A stretch of 64,000 nucleotides of DNA, from positions 3,810,501-3,874,500 of the forward strand of contig NZ_CP141184.1 of the NCBI RefSeq assembly GCF_035609205.1, written 5' to 3'. Positions 27,071-35,846 of the stretch are shown piece after piece. The notes beneath the pieces were generated by a model. That model was given only the letters and a program-made list of their open reading frames with translations. It had not been told where the DNA came from and searched no databases. Numbering within the stretch: position 1 is the stretch's first letter; each line of letters starts with the position of its first letter. This DNA comes from Hymenobacter sp. GOD-10R (GTDB lineage: Bacteria; Bacteroidota; Bacteroidia; Cytophagales; Hymenobacteraceae). The translations under genes and the position numbers were made by a program.

Positions 27071-27688
27071 ATGATCATTCGCGAAGCAAAGTTTGTGATG
27101 AGTAACTCGCGAGTCGAGCAATGCCCGCCCCCTACGTTACCTGAATACGCTTTTATTGGCCGTTCCAACGTCGGCAAGTCTTCATTAATTAATATGCTGA
27201 CGGGACAAAACGGCCTAGCTAAAACCTCGTCGCTACCAGGAAAGACGCAGTTGATTAACCACTTCTTGATCAACGATGAATGGTTTCTGGTGGACTTACC
27301 CGGTTATGGGTATGCTAAGGTGAGTAAAGAGTCGCGGGCACAGTGGGGAAAGATGATCAATTACTACCTGCGTAAGCGCGAGAGCCTAGCTTGTGTGTTC
27401 GTTCTGATCGATTCACGCCATGCACCACTCGCGCCCGACTTAGAATTTATTGATATGCTGGGCACCGAAGGTATCCCCTTCGTGTTGGTGTTTACCAAAG
27501 CCGATAAGATGTCGGGGAGCCGGGCGCATCAAAACGTGAAAAGCTACCTAGCTAAGCTACAGGAGAGCTGGGACGAACTGCCACGGCACTTTGTCACCTC
27601 TGCTGCTGAAAAGATGGGCCGGGATGAGGTACTCAACTTTATTGAAGACGTAAACCGGCAATTGGCTCAGGCGGCTGAGAATTCTTAA
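27071..27688 (+). CDS. engB: Ribosome biogenesis GTP-binding protein EngB/YsxC/YihA
   Basis: A 205-residue GTPase needed for assembly of the large ribosomal subunit. G-motifs: G1 GRSNVGKSS, G3 DLPGYG, G4 TKAD, G5 SAAEK. The conserved EYAFIGRSNVGK and the 'PGKTQLIN' switch I region are typical. The ATG at 27071 (MIIREAKFV) is preferred over two upstream TTG codons because it lies 25 nt after a TACCTTTG box and matches family N-termini. Only 70 nt separate it from the next gene. Confidence 0.94.
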   Translation: MIIREAKFVMSNSRVEQCPPPTLPEYAFIGRSNVGKSSLINMLTGQNGLAKTSSLPGKTQLINHFLINDEWFLVDLPGYGYAKVSKESRAQWGKMINYYLRKRESLACVFVLIDSRHAPLAPDLEFIDMLGTEGIPFVLVFTKADKMSGSRAHQNVKSYLAKLQESWDELPRHFVTSAAEKMGRDEVLNFIEDVNRQLAQAAENS

Positions 27689-27758
27689 ATTGGCCTTCTA
27701 ATTGCCCTCCTACTTTGCATTTTTCCTTTTGCTTCTTCTCTTTTTTCGTTTTCACAAC

Positions 27759-28193
27759 ATGAAAAAAATCACGTTTGCGCTGGCCTTCGGTTTGTTGGCG
27801 GCCACGGCCCCAGCTTTTGCCCAGAAAGCTCAATCTAAATCGCCTGCGCCTACGCCTGAAACCACTCCAGCGACTGAAGCCGCAGCTCCGGCCCCCGGCC
27901 ACGTTGGTAAGTCCATTCCCGTGGCCGAATACTACGAGGGCGGCCAGGAAGCTATGTATGCTTTTATAGAAAAGGAACTGAAGTATCCCATTTTGGCCAA
28001 ACGCAACCGAATTCAGGGTACTTGCATCGTGAGCTTCACGCTGAATACGGATGGCACGCTGTCGGGCGTTAAGCTGGTGAAAGGCGTGGGCGGCGGCTGC
28101 GGCGAAGAAGCCTTGCGTGTGGCGAAGCTGCTTCAGTTTAAAAAGCCTGACTACGCCATCCTGACGAGCTTGCCTATTGTCTTTAAGTTGTAG
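27759..28193 (+). CDS. TonB C-terminal domain protein, exported
   Basis: A 144-residue protein: signal peptide (cleavage after AFAQ), a Pro/Ala/Thr-rich linker (about 20-48), then a TonB C-terminal-like domain (GGQEAMYAFIEKELKYP, GTCIVSFTLNTDGTLSGVKLVKG, GGCGEEALRVAK). Typical TonB has an N-terminal membrane anchor; here the leader looks cleavable, so this is one of the many periplasmic TonB-C proteins of Bacteroidota whose partner is unknown. The ATG at 27759 is chosen over an upstream in-frame start because it starts the signal peptide. Confidence 0.82.
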   Translation: MKKITFALAFGLLAATAPAFAQKAQSKSPAPTPETTPATEAAAPAPGHVGKSIPVAEYYEGGQEAMYAFIEKELKYPILAKRNRIQGTCIVSFTLNTDGTLSGVKLVKGVGGGCGEEALRVAKLLQFKKPDYAILTSLPIVFKL

Positions 28194-28224
28194 GCTAGCT
28201 TCGTCGCGGTGACGTCTTCTCTCC

Positions 28225-28232
28225 TACCTTTG
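28225..28232 (+). promoter_or_regulatory. Putative -7 promoter box (TACCTTTG)
   Basis: Consensus TAnnTTTG box ending 25 nt before the ATG of the DUF5606 gene, the same spacing as at engB. Confidence 0.5.
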
Positions 28233-28257
28233 TATCCTTGACTAACTTTCTTTTTCC

Positions 28258-28794
28258 ATGCCTTACGACCTGAAGGAAATTGCCGCCATTAGCGGAATGC
28301 CCGGTCTTTACCGCTTAGTGCGTCCAACCCGTGCTGGCGTCATCATCGAATCGCTTGACGAGCGCGGCACTCGTTCGGTAGCTTCGGCACGCAACAAGGT
28401 TTCGCTCTTGCACGAAATCTCTATTTACACCGAGGATTACGACCAAACGGTACCGCTAACAGAAGTGTTTGACCGGGTGTATCAGAAGTACGGCACAGCC
28501 CTACCGCTGAGCAACAAGTCGAATGATCAGGACTTGGTAGCCTTCATGGGCGACATCATTCCTGACTATGACCGTCAGCGCGTGTACTTGTCCGACATCA
28601 AGAAATTGGTGACGTGGTACCACGCCGTTAGCAGCCGCTTGGAATACCAAGAAGCCGCCACGCCAGGCGAAGATGCTGGAACACAGCAAGAGCAGCCAGC
28701 CGACGACGAAGCACTAAGCACCGCAGGTATCATTCCGACGGAAGCTGACTCGGATGCAACTGCCAATCCAGAAGCTACTGAGAAGAGCGCTTAA
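28258..28794 (+). CDS. DUF5606 domain-containing protein
   Basis: A 178-residue protein with the N-terminal DUF5606 domain (about residues 2-130; DLKEIAAISGMPGLYRLV, IIESLDERGTRSVASARNKVSLLHEISIYT). It is followed by a disordered acidic Gln/Ala/Glu-rich tail (about 135-178). The family is nearly confined to Bacteroidota and has no assigned function; no signal peptide is present, so it is cytoplasmic. Single gene with its own -7 box and a strong terminator. Confidence 0.88.
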   Translation: MPYDLKEIAAISGMPGLYRLVRPTRAGVIIESLDERGTRSVASARNKVSLLHEISIYTEDYDQTVPLTEVFDRVYQKYGTALPLSNKSNDQDLVAFMGDIIPDYDRQRVYLSDIKKLVTWYHAVSSRLEYQEAATPGEDAGTQQEQPADDEALSTAGIIPTEADSDATANPEATEKSA

Positions 28795-28818
28795 ACTCCT
28801 CTTTCGTCTTGCCCTTAT

Positions 28819-28857
28819 AAAGAAGGCCGCTTGCGTATGCAAGCGGCCTTCTTTGTT
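28819..28857. terminator. Bidirectional terminator between DUF5606 and fbp
   Basis: A perfect 16-bp stem (28819-28834 with 28839-28854) with a GTAT loop. T-rich on the plus side and AAAG on the other, so it can serve both convergent genes. Confidence 0.85.
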
Positions 28858-28886
28858 ATAGATAGAAGCTAGGTACCTTTGATGGC

Positions 28887-29912
28887 TTAGCTATTTACAA
28901 TGGGAGCTTCGGAGTGTTCAGCAGCCAAAAACTCTTCGGCCTTCTCCACTAACTCCTTGGAGCCAATGATAACTGGGCAACGGTCGTGCAAGCCGGTAGG
29001 CTCGATTTCCATTGTTCGTGTATAGCCGTTGCTGGACTTGCCACCCGCTTGCTCCACAATGAAAGCCAACGGATTGCACTCGTACAACAAGCGGAGCTTA
29101 CCACTGGGCGATTTTTTGGTTGCCGGATAAATATAAATACCGCCCTTCAACAGGTTGCGGTGGAAGTCGGCTACCAACGACCCAATGTAGCGTGCCGAAT
29201 AGCTTTGCTTCTTGCAATGTGCGATGAAAGCCGCCAGCCCTTCGGAGAAGGATTCGGCACTGCCTTCGTTGATCGAATAAACGGTGCCGCTAGCCGGGAT
29301 GGTGATATTAGGGTGCGAGAGGAAGAATTCACCTAGAGAAGGCTCGTAGGTAAAGCCATTTACGCCGTTGCCAGTGGTATACACCAGCATGGTGCTGGAG
29401 CCATAAATTACATAGCCAGCCGCCACTTGGTGGGTACCCCGCTGGAGACAGTCCTGCTCATTGCCCACGGTGCCGGTGGGAGAAATACGCCGGTAGATAC
29501 TGAAAATAGTACCGATGCTAACGTTAACGTCGATGTTGGAGGAACCATCCAGCGGGTCCATGGCTACTACGTATTTGCCTTGGTTGTTGCCAGTCTGGAT
29601 TACTTCTTCATCTTCTTCCGAAACAATGGTGCACACCTCACCACCATTACGCAGAGCCCGGATGAAGCGAATATTAGCCACTACATCTAGCTTTTGCTGA
29701 TCTTCACCTTGTACGTTGCGGTTGCCATAAGCACCTGCAATATCAATTAGGCCCGAGCGATTAATTTCACGATTAACAATCTTAGTAGCTAAAGCAATAT
29801 CGCGCAGCAACTGAGAGAGTTCACCCGTTGCGTAGGGGAAATCTTCCTGCTTGCGCATAATAAAACGGTCGAGGGTAGTACCAACAGGCAGCGCCAGTGA
29901 GTTATGATCCAT
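28887..29912 (-). CDS. fbp: Class I fructose-1,6-bisphosphatase
   Basis: A 341-residue gluconeogenic enzyme that converts fructose-1,6-bisphosphate to fructose-6-phosphate. Signatures: SEEDEEVI and the metal/phosphate motif [19 protein letters not shown], plus [23 protein letters not shown] and [20 protein letters not shown]. These define class I FBPase. No frame interruption. A TACTTTTG box on the minus strand at 29947-29954 lies 34 nt before the ATG. Soluble and cytoplasmic. Confidence 0.95.
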   Translation of the reverse strand: MDHNSLALPVGTTLDRFIMRKQEDFPYATGELSQLLRDIALATKIVNREINRSGLIDIAGAYGNRNVQGEDQQKLDVVANIRFIRALRNGGEVCTIVSEEDEEVIQTGNNQGKYVVAMDPLDGSSNIDVNVSIGTIFSIYRRISPTGTVGNEQDCLQRGTHQVAAGYVIYGSSTMLVYTTGNGVNGFTYEPSLGEFFLSHPNITIPASGTVYSINEGSAESFSEGLAAFIAHCKKQSYSARYIGSLVADFHRNLLKGGIYIYPATKKSPSGKLRLLYECNPLAFIVEQAGGKSSNGYTRTMEIEPTGLHDRCPVIIGSKELVEKAEEFLAAEHSEAPIVNS

Positions 29913-29946
29913 AAAAAGGTAAAGAAATGAGCAATGGGTCTATGGT

Positions 29947-29954
29947 CAAAAGTA
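29947..29954 (-). promoter_or_regulatory. Putative -7 promoter box of fbp (TACTTTTG)
   Basis: Read on the minus strand it matches TAnnTTTG and ends 34 nt before the fbp start codon. Confidence 0.45.
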
Positions 29955-30304
29955 AGCTTTTTCGGCTTTCAGTAATAGAACTTTGCCGTATGACAATAGA
30001 GATTTTACCAGAAAGACAAGCGAAAGAAGCTCCTTTGACGAAGAATAGCGCTTAGCTTAACTAGAGCCTCCTTTTGCTTTCGGGAAAATAACGAAACTGG
30101 AGCTCAACAGTGGCTCTCATTGGTTAAATGATAAAAGGGCACCGGGAAGGCTAGTGCATGAGCCAACTGTTTTGCTTAATGCGTGGTATAAGGCAAGTAG
30201 TTATAAAGCCTCCTTGCTTTGTCGTTGCATGGTACGCGCGGCAACTTTCGGCAGGCAGTCTACTTCATCTACCTGCCTTTTCTCACCTAATCCCTCTGAC
30301 TATC
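29955..30304. other. Intergenic region upstream of fbp and the peroxiredoxin gene
   Basis: About 350 nt between divergent genes. An open frame runs in from 30158 to the peroxiredoxin ATG but has no coding character or family N-terminus, so I treat it as untranslated. No OxyR-like or other operator could be recognised. Confidence 0.5.
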
Positions 30305-30901
30305 ATGGCCGTTCTCGTTGGTAAACGTGCTCCATCTTTCCGCGCTAAAGCTGTCATCGACGGCAATATTGAAGACGAGTTTTCACTCGACCGCTACCTA
30401 GGCAAGAAGCACGTCCTTTTTTACTTTTATCCTTCTGACTTTTCGGCTATCTGTCCCACAGAAGTGTTGGCGTTTCAGGATCGTCTTGCCGAGTTCGAGG
30501 CCAAGAACGTAGCGATAGTTGGCTGCTCCACTGATTCGCACAATGCCCACCTAGCTTGGTACCAGATTCCGCGTAACCAAGGCGGTGTGGCGGGTGTTAC
30601 GTACCCGCTGGTAGCTGACGCGACCAAGACGATTTCGGCCAATTACGACGTGCTGGGTGGTCATTACGACTACAACGACGCCGGCGAAATGGTCTTTGTA
30701 GGCTCCCCAGTGGCTTACCGAGGCTGGTTCCTGATTGATAAAGATGGGATTGTGCGCCATCAGGTCGTGAACGACCGCCCGCTGGGGCGCAGCATCGACG
30801 AAGCGCTGCGCATGGTAGCGGCGCTGCAATTTTTTGAAACCAACGGAGAAGCTTGTCCCGTCGACTGGAAAGAACCCACACCACAAGGCGCGCTGCGCTA
30901 G
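30305..30901 (+). CDS. Typical 2-Cys peroxiredoxin (AhpC/TSA family)
   Basis: A 198-residue peroxidase that reduces H2O2 and organic peroxides. The peroxidatic Cys is in SAICPTEVLAF (about residue 48) and the resolving Cys in GEACPVDW near the C-terminus. These, with YPLVADATKTIS and RGWFLIDKDGIVRH, define the Prx1/AhpC subfamily. The ATG at 30305 (MAVLVGKRAPSF) was chosen because the longer frame from 30158 adds about 49 residues unlike any family member. No ahpF reductase is adjacent, so reduction by thioredoxin or a distant reductase is likely. A strong terminator follows. Confidence 0.92.
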   Translation: MAVLVGKRAPSFRAKAVIDGNIEDEFSLDRYLGKKHVLFYFYPSDFSAICPTEVLAFQDRLAEFEAKNVAIVGCSTDSHNAHLAWYQIPRNQGGVAGVTYPLVADATKTISANYDVLGGHYDYNDAGEMVFVGSPVAYRGWFLIDKDGIVRHQVVNDRPLGRSIDEALRMVAALQFFETNGEACPVDWKEPTPQGALR

Positions 30902-30927
30902 TGCGGCTAGCTCATTCCGCCTTTAGG

Positions 30928-30962
30928 AGAAGCTCTGGTGCGTGGCACCAGAGCTTCTTTCG
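30928..30962 (+). terminator. Terminator of the peroxiredoxin gene
   Basis: A perfect 14-bp stem (30928-30941 with 30945-30958) with a GTG loop, followed by TTCGCTT, 26 nt after the stop codon. Confidence 0.8.
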
Positions 30963-30984
30963 CTTAGGAAGGTCGGCAAACACG

Positions 30985-30992
30985 TACTTTTG
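30985..30992 (+). promoter_or_regulatory. Putative -7 promoter box of waaA (TACTTTTG)
   Basis: Consensus TAnnTTTG box ending 33 nt before the TTG start at 31026, directly downstream of the peroxiredoxin terminator. Confidence 0.5.
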
Positions 30993-31025
30993 CATTCTTA
31001 CCAACTAAGCTCCTAGCTCCCGCTC

Positions 31026-32282
31026 TTGTTAGCAGTCTACAATATTGCGCTTCGTCTGTATGCCACGCTGCTGCAGCTGGTGGCGCCTTTCAACTCAAAA
31101 GCTGCCCAATGGGTAGCGGGCCGGCGCGGTTTGCTAGCGCACATTCAATCCACAATTCGCCATGAAACAGCGCCAATAGCGTGGTTCCATTGTGCTTCGC
31201 TGGGCGAATTTGAGCAAGGGCGCCCACTGATAGAGGCATTTGCCCAACAGTATCCTGGTTACAAGATCGTGCTGACGTTCTTTTCGCCCTCGGGTTACAA
31301 TGTGCGTAAGAACTGGCCGGGCGCCCACTATGTGTTTTATCTGCCGCTCGATACAGCTGCGCACGCCCGCACCTTTTTAGACGCGGTCCGACCTAGGTTA
31401 GCCGTTTTTGTGAAGTACGAGTTTTGGTACCACTTCCTATCGGAGCTGCACCACCGGCAAATTCCGACTATTTGCGTTTCGGCTATTTTTCGCCCCGAGC
31501 AAGCCTTCTTTAAACCCTGGGGCGGCTTGTTTCGACGCATTCTCGGGAGCTTCACGCACATTTTCACTCAGAATGAAGCATCCGCAGAGCTGTTACGGAG
31601 CATTAATATCCGGCAAGTAAGCGTGGCTGGCGATACGCGTTTTGACACGGTGGTGAGCACCGCGGCCGCGCCGCCGAAGTCGCTGCCGCTACTTGAGGCC
31701 TTTGTGGCTGATAAAGCGCCAGTGCTGGTGGTGGGTAGTAGCTGGCCGGAAGACATTTCGATAGTTGCCCCGCCGTTGCGTCATATTATGGGGGACAGCA
31801 TCAAACTGCGCGTGATTGTGGCACCGCACGAACTGCATGAGTCGGGTTTGCGGCAGCTCGAAGCCATGGTACCGGGGCAGGCTGTACGCTATTCTGCCGC
31901 CCAGCCCGATACGGTGGCGCAAGCTAGCATCCTGATTATTGATTCGATTGGCTTGCTGCGTGAGCTATACCGTTATGGCGCTATTGGCTATGTAGGTGGT
32001 GCTTTCGGCAAAGGGCTCCATAACACCTTGGAAGCGGCCGTATTTGGCCTGCCCCTGACTTTCGGGCCGCGGTATAAGAAATTCCAGGAGGCGCAGGAGC
32101 TGGTAGCACTTGGCGGCGCACGTCCCGTAGAGAGTAGTGCCCAGCTAGAAGCCATAGTACGAACGTGGCTTCAGGATACTCAGGTGCGGCAACTTGCTAG
32201 CCAGACCAACCGGCAGTACGTACTTGACCATGCCGGCGCCACAGCCAAAATTATGGCGGCGCTGCCGCTAGAGCGTGACTGA
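31026..32282 (+). CDS. waaA: 3-deoxy-D-manno-octulosonic acid (Kdo) transferase
   Basis: A 418-residue GT-B glycosyltransferase that adds Kdo to lipid A precursors at the inner membrane. Motifs: WFHCASLGEFEQGRPL with the catalytic Glu, FVKYEFWYHFL, VSAIFRPEQ, VGSSWPED and GYVGGAFGKGLHNTLEAAVFG. An N-terminal hydrophobic helix anchors it. The start is a TTG 33 nt after a -7 box; no better ATG is near. The last codons and the stop (GAC TGA) lie within a short repeat array (32276-32350). Confidence 0.93.
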   Translation: MLAVYNIALRLYATLLQLVAPFNSKAAQWVAGRRGLLAHIQSTIRHETAPIAWFHCASLGEFEQGRPLIEAFAQQYPGYKIVLTFFSPSGYNVRKNWPGAHYVFYLPLDTAAHARTFLDAVRPRLAVFVKYEFWYHFLSELHHRQIPTICVSAIFRPEQAFFKPWGGLFRRILGSFTHIFTQNEASAELLRSINIRQVSVAGDTRFDTVVSTAAAPPKSLPLLEAFVADKAPVLVVGSSWPEDISIVAPPLRHIMGDSIKLRVIVAPHELHESGLRQLEAMVPGQAVRYSAAQPDTVAQASILIIDSIGLLRELYRYGAIGYVGGAFGKGLHNTLEAAVFGLPLTFGPRYKKFQEAQELVALGGARPVESSAQLEAIVRTWLQDTQVRQLASQTNRQYVLDHAGATAKIMAALPLERD

Positions 32283-32350
32283 GTGACTAAGTGACTGAGT
32301 GCTATTCGAGAATCTCAGTCACTCAGTCACTCATCACTCAATCACTCAAC
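32276..32350. repeat. Array of ~8-bp repeats in inverted halves (TGACTGAG family)
   Basis: Three near-copies of TGACTGAG in a row (32276-32299) are followed, after about 15 nt, by several copies of the complement CTCAGTCA or close variants (CTCATCA, CTCAATCA, CTCAACTA). The two halves can pair as a hairpin. The first unit supplies the waaA stop codon. A related array lies after corA (56345-56440). Confidence 0.7.
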
Positions 32351-32358
32351 TACTCTTT

Positions 32359-33285
32359 ATGACTGGCATTGTTGTTAAATCTACCGGCTCATGGTACTTG
32401 GTGCGCGACCTAGCTACGGGGCAGCTGCACCGATGCCGGTTGCGAGGTAAATTCAAACAGAAGGGGTTGAAAGTGAACAACCCGCTGGCGGTGGGCGACC
32501 AGGTGGAGTTTACGGTGGAAGAACAAACGGAAGGTGCGGGCGTCATTCACCACATTGAGCCGCGGCGCAACTACATCATTCGGCGCTCGGTGCACAAGAC
32601 GGAGCATGCCCACATTGTAGCCGCCAACCTCGATCAGGCGCTGCTGGTGGTTACGCTGGTGTCGCCGGCTACTTCGTTTGGGTTTATCGACCGGTTCTTG
32701 GTAACGGCCGAGGCGTATAGCATTCCCGTCACGCTCATCTTCAACAAAGCCGACCTGCACGACGAAGACCTAACGGACTACCAGCAGCAAATTCAAAAAA
32801 TGTACAAGCGTACGGGCTATCCTAGCCTGCTTGCTGCAGCGCGCACAGGCGAAGGAGTGGCTGAGATTGACGCGCTGCTGGATGGCAAAGTCACGTTGCT
32901 TTCGGGCCATTCGGGCGTGGGCAAGAGTACACTTATTAATGCATTGGTACCCGACCTCGATCTTAAAACTGCCGAAATCAGCGAGTTCTCGGATAAGGGC
33001 GTGCACACCACTACGTTTGCCGAAATGTTGGAAGTACGACCTGGCACCTATATTATTGATACGCCAGGCATTAAAGAGCTAGGTTTGGTGGATATCCCGC
33101 CGGCTCAACTCGGGCATTTTTTCCCGGAGATGCGCGCTTTGCTCAACCAATGCCGTTATCATAATTGCACCCACGTGCACGAGCCCGGCTGCGCCGTGCG
33201 CGAAGCCGTGGAAAAGGGCAAAATCGCCTTGCCGCGTTACGACAGCTACCTGAGTATGCTGAACGAGGAAGACAACCGACACTAA
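32359..33285 (+). CDS. rsgA: Ribosome small-subunit-dependent GTPase RsgA
   Basis: A 308-residue circularly permuted GTPase that checks late 30S assembly. Order: N-terminal OB fold (TGIVVKSTGSWYLV), G4 NKAD, G1 SGHSGVGKSTLIN, G3 DTPGIKELG, then the zinc motif CRYHNCTHVHEPGC (Cys-x4-Cys-x-His-type). The ATG at 32359 starts at the OB fold; the frame extends upstream into the repeat array but without coding character. Five nt separate it from the next gene, so they form an operon. Confidence 0.95.
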   Translation: MTGIVVKSTGSWYLVRDLATGQLHRCRLRGKFKQKGLKVNNPLAVGDQVEFTVEEQTEGAGVIHHIEPRRNYIIRRSVHKTEHAHIVAANLDQALLVVTLVSPATSFGFIDRFLVTAEAYSIPVTLIFNKADLHDEDLTDYQQQIQKMYKRTGYPSLLAAARTGEGVAEIDALLDGKVTLLSGHSGVGKSTLINALVPDLDLKTAEISEFSDKGVHTTTFAEMLEVRPGTYIIDTPGIKELGLVDIPPAQLGHFFPEMRALLNQCRYHNCTHVHEPGCAVREAVEKGKIALPRYDSYLSMLNEEDNRH

Positions 33286-33290
33286 CTGAC

Positions 33291-34772
33291 ATGGTACACA
33301 GCTTCTTGTTTGCTCCTTTTTCCGATCCGGCCCGCCAGGAGCAGTTTGAGGCTGTCGAAAACGCATTACGCACGGATGCAAGTGCGCCTACTACCCTGCT
33401 ACTCGGCAACCTAGGTGCTACGGACGCGCCGCCGGTCGATGCCGTGTTGTTGCAACCGGGTAAAATCGTGCTGCTGATGCTGGTGCCACAAAGTGGTCAT
33501 TTACGCATTCCAGCGCTCGAATATGGTACGTGGCGCCTCAGCGACCAACCGATAGCGGGTTTTGGCGAAGCCGATAACCCGTTCGACTTTTACCAGCATC
33601 AGAAAGACTCTGTGCTGGAATGGCTTGGCGTGCAGCTCGACCTAGCGCCGACGGCGTTGCCGCCGCTGGCGGGCTTTGTCGTCTTACTTGCGCCTGTTAC
33701 CTATGGGCCTGAAGTTGAGAATCAATTAAGCCGACAGACAGCAGCCTACAACTTCCAGCTCGTGAACGACGCGCGACAGATGCCGCGCCGATTGCGGCAG
33801 CTGGCACCGCTGGGGGACGCTCCTGCCGAAGCAAACTTAAATGAATGGGCTGCCCAGCTACGTGACCAGTTCTTGACAGCAGAGCCAGCGTTTTCTGACG
33901 CGGATGAAGAACCTAGCTACGGGTTCTGGGAGCAGAGTGCCCGCCGGCTATGGTTGTGGCTTGGCGCGGCTGATGTGCCCGCCGACCCACCCTACAGTAC
34001 AGCTTCTGATCCTCGCCAGCTGGAGGCGCTGCGCCGGGAGCTACAAACTGAGCTTCGGCAGCAGCAACAAGCGGCGCAAGCTCGGGAAACAGCCCGGGAA
34101 CAGGAGCTTACGCACCTGCGACAACAGCTGGCGCAAACACCCAACCACCAATTGGCCGCCCAACAAGAGCGAGCCGAACTGGAAGAAGCCTTACGCGTAG
34201 CGCGCACCGAATCGGCAACTCGTAACCAAGAGCTGGACGCCCGAATTCAGCAGCTCGGCCAACTTATTGAACAACTGCGGACACAAGCGACTACGCCAAC
34301 GCCCGCAGTAGTGAAGCAGCCTAGCCCAGTGGCTGCGCAACCGAAGATACCATCACCTAGGTCTGTTCGCAAGCCAGCCCCGGTAGCACTGCCGACGAAG
34401 CTGAACCTAACGCGGGTGGCCATGGCTTTGGGCGTGCTCTTGTGTTTAGGGGTAGGTAGTTGGGCACTGGTGCGCTTCTCGAAGCACTACCTGGCTGCGC
34501 GCAAACCTCGGCGCGAACAAGCTGCGCGAATAGCCCGGCCTGCGGAAAGCTCCTCGCCGCAGGACTACCTAGACTCAGAAAACTTCACGTCGCAGACGGT
34601 GGATTCTACTAGTGAACACGCAGAAGCACCAGGCCCAGACGAGTCGTTGATCGTGCAAGATGAGCCACCAGTAGTGAACGACCCGAAGCTCATCATGCAA
34701 GTGGCGAGCGACAGCGCCGTGAAGGCCGTGGAGCAGGAAGAAAACCCGGAGTCAGACTCTATAACGCAGTAG
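33291..34772 (+). CDS. Hypothetical protein: globular N-domain, coiled coil, one transmembrane helix
   Basis: A 493-residue protein not recognised with confidence. Residues 1-170 form a globular domain (DAVLLQPGKIVLLML, NPFDFYQHQKDSVLEWL) that faintly resembles NERD-type nuclease-like domains, without an obvious catalytic set. Residues about 240-330 are a Gln/Glu/Arg/Leu-rich coiled coil. A Pro-rich linker and a transmembrane helix (MALGVLLCLGVGSWALV) follow. The last 80 residues are acidic and disordered. The ATG at 33291 is 5 nt after the rsgA stop, and an upstream extension overlapping rsgA was rejected. Co-transcription with rsgA is likely; whether it acts on ribosomes is unknown. Confidence 0.78.
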   Translation: MVHSFLFAPFSDPARQEQFEAVENALRTDASAPTTLLLGNLGATDAPPVDAVLLQPGKIVLLMLVPQSGHLRIPALEYGTWRLSDQPIAGFGEADNPFDFYQHQKDSVLEWLGVQLDLAPTALPPLAGFVVLLAPVTYGPEVENQLSRQTAAYNFQLVNDARQMPRRLRQLAPLGDAPAEANLNEWAAQLRDQFLTAEPAFSDADEEPSYGFWEQSARRLWLWLGAADVPADPPYSTASDPRQLEALRRELQTELRQQQQAAQARETAREQELTHLRQQLAQTPNHQLAAQQERAELEEALRVARTESATRNQELDARIQQLGQLIEQLRTQATTPTPAVVKQPSPVAAQPKIPSPRSVRKPAPVALPTKLNLTRVAMALGVLLCLGVGSWALVRFSKHYLAARKPRREQAARIARPAESSSPQDYLDSENFTSQTVDSTSEHAEAPGPDESLIVQDEPPVVNDPKLIMQVASDSAVKAVEQEENPESDSITQ

Positions 34773-34832
34773 TCCAGCTTCTTTGGCGCTTGGCTGCGTA
34801 TAAAGGGCTTTTCAGGCTTCTTCTAAACTTTT

Positions 34833-35729
34833 ATGGCTGAACAACTTGCCTTTTTAGGTCTCGGTGGCATGGGCGTGGCGATGGCAAAAAATCTGCTCAA
34901 AGCTGGTCATCAGCTCAACGTGTACAACCGCACCGCTAGCAAAGCGGCTCCGCTGCAAGAGCTAGGTGCGCGCGTAGCTAATACACCAGCCGAAGCAGTT
35001 CAGGGCGCTTCCGTCGTTTTTACCATGGTGACCGACGATGCCGCACTGGAGACCATCACGACGGGCTCCGATGGCCTGCTCAGCGGCCTTGCGCAGGGAG
35101 CCGTGCACGTTTCGTGTAGTACCGTGGCGCCCGACACCAACCGCCGCCTTGCAGAAGCGCACCAGAAACACGGCTCCGCGCTGCTGGCAATGCCCGTATT
35201 TGGCAAACCTGAAGCGGCGGCAGCCGGAAAGCTTTGGCTTGTCGTAGCCGGCTCCACCGCAGCCAAGCAGAAAGCAGCGCCCTACCTAGGTGCCATCGGA
35301 CAAGGGACGTACGACTTCGGCGAAGACCCCGGCGCGGCTAGCTTAGTGAAACTTTGCGGCAACTTCATGCTAGGTGCCGCCATCGAGGCCATGGCCGAAG
35401 CCTTTACGTTGGCTCAGAAAAGTGGTATCGACCGCCAGAAGGTGCACGAGTTTTTTAGCAACACCCTCTTCGACTGCGCGGTGTACAAGAACTATGGTAA
35501 GCTCATTGCCAGCCAGCACTACCAGCCCGTCGGGGCCGAACCGGTTATTATCCGCAAGGACCTGAAGCTGGTCCTGCGCGAGGCCCAAGAACAGATTGTG
35601 CCCATGCCGTTCGCAAATATCATTTTTGACCAGCTTTCCGCCACAGTTGCCCGCGGTCGAGAGAATATTGACTGGGCTATCTTTGCGCAGCTCGCCGCCG
35701 ATAACGCCGGCCTAGGGCAGAAAGGGTAA
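34833..35729 (+). CDS. NAD(P)-dependent beta-hydroxyacid dehydrogenase (3-hydroxyisobutyrate dehydrogenase family)
   Basis: A 298-residue protein with the N-terminal Rossmann motif FLGLGGMGVAMAKNLL, NRTASKAAPLQ (Arg suggests NADP preference), the substrate motif VHVSCSTVAPDTN in the place of the usual DxSTxxP, and the catalytic Lys in LVKLCGNFM. The C-terminal half is the all-helical 6-phosphogluconate-dehydrogenase-type dimerisation domain. Substrates in the family include 3-hydroxyisobutyrate, tartronate semialdehyde and succinic semialdehyde; choice is not possible here. 60 nt after the coiled-coil gene, so possibly in the same transcript. Confidence 0.88.
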   Translation: MAEQLAFLGLGGMGVAMAKNLLKAGHQLNVYNRTASKAAPLQELGARVANTPAEAVQGASVVFTMVTDDAALETITTGSDGLLSGLAQGAVHVSCSTVAPDTNRRLAEAHQKHGSALLAMPVFGKPEAAAAGKLWLVVAGSTAAKQKAAPYLGAIGQGTYDFGEDPGAASLVKLCGNFMLGAAIEAMAEAFTLAQKSGIDRQKVHEFFSNTLFDCAVYKNYGKLIASQHYQPVGAEPVIIRKDLKLVLREAQEQIVPMPFANIIFDQLSATVARGRENIDWAIFAQLAADNAGLGQKG

Positions 35730-35736
35730 TCTATAA

Positions 35737-35841
35737 TGTAGCGCGAAGCTCCAGCTTCGCGCATCGTTGAACGTCTCACGCTAGTCTACAGGACATAGCC
35801 TTATCGTTCAACGATGCGCGAAGCTGGAGCTTTGCGTTACA
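35737..35841. repeat. 37-bp inverted repeat element (GCGAAGCTCCAGCTTCGC family)
   Basis: Arms 35737-35773 and 35805-35841 are complementary in 35 of 37 positions, with a 31-nt centre. Each arm contains its own small palindrome, GCGAAGCTCCAGCTTCGC. It sits exactly between two convergent genes. A diverged relative lies at 45308-45421, and a half-copy is likely at 19851-19876. This looks like a REP/MITE-type dispersed element. Confidence 0.78.
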
Positions 35842-35846
35842 GATAA

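Noticed and set aside
30158..30304. N-terminal extension of the peroxiredoxin frame
   Set aside because: The extra 49 residues have no family resemblance and the ATG at 30305 fits AhpC proteins.
32276..32350. CRISPR-like array
   Set aside because: Repeats are only about 8 bp without unique spacers and occur in opposite orientations; no cas genes nearby.
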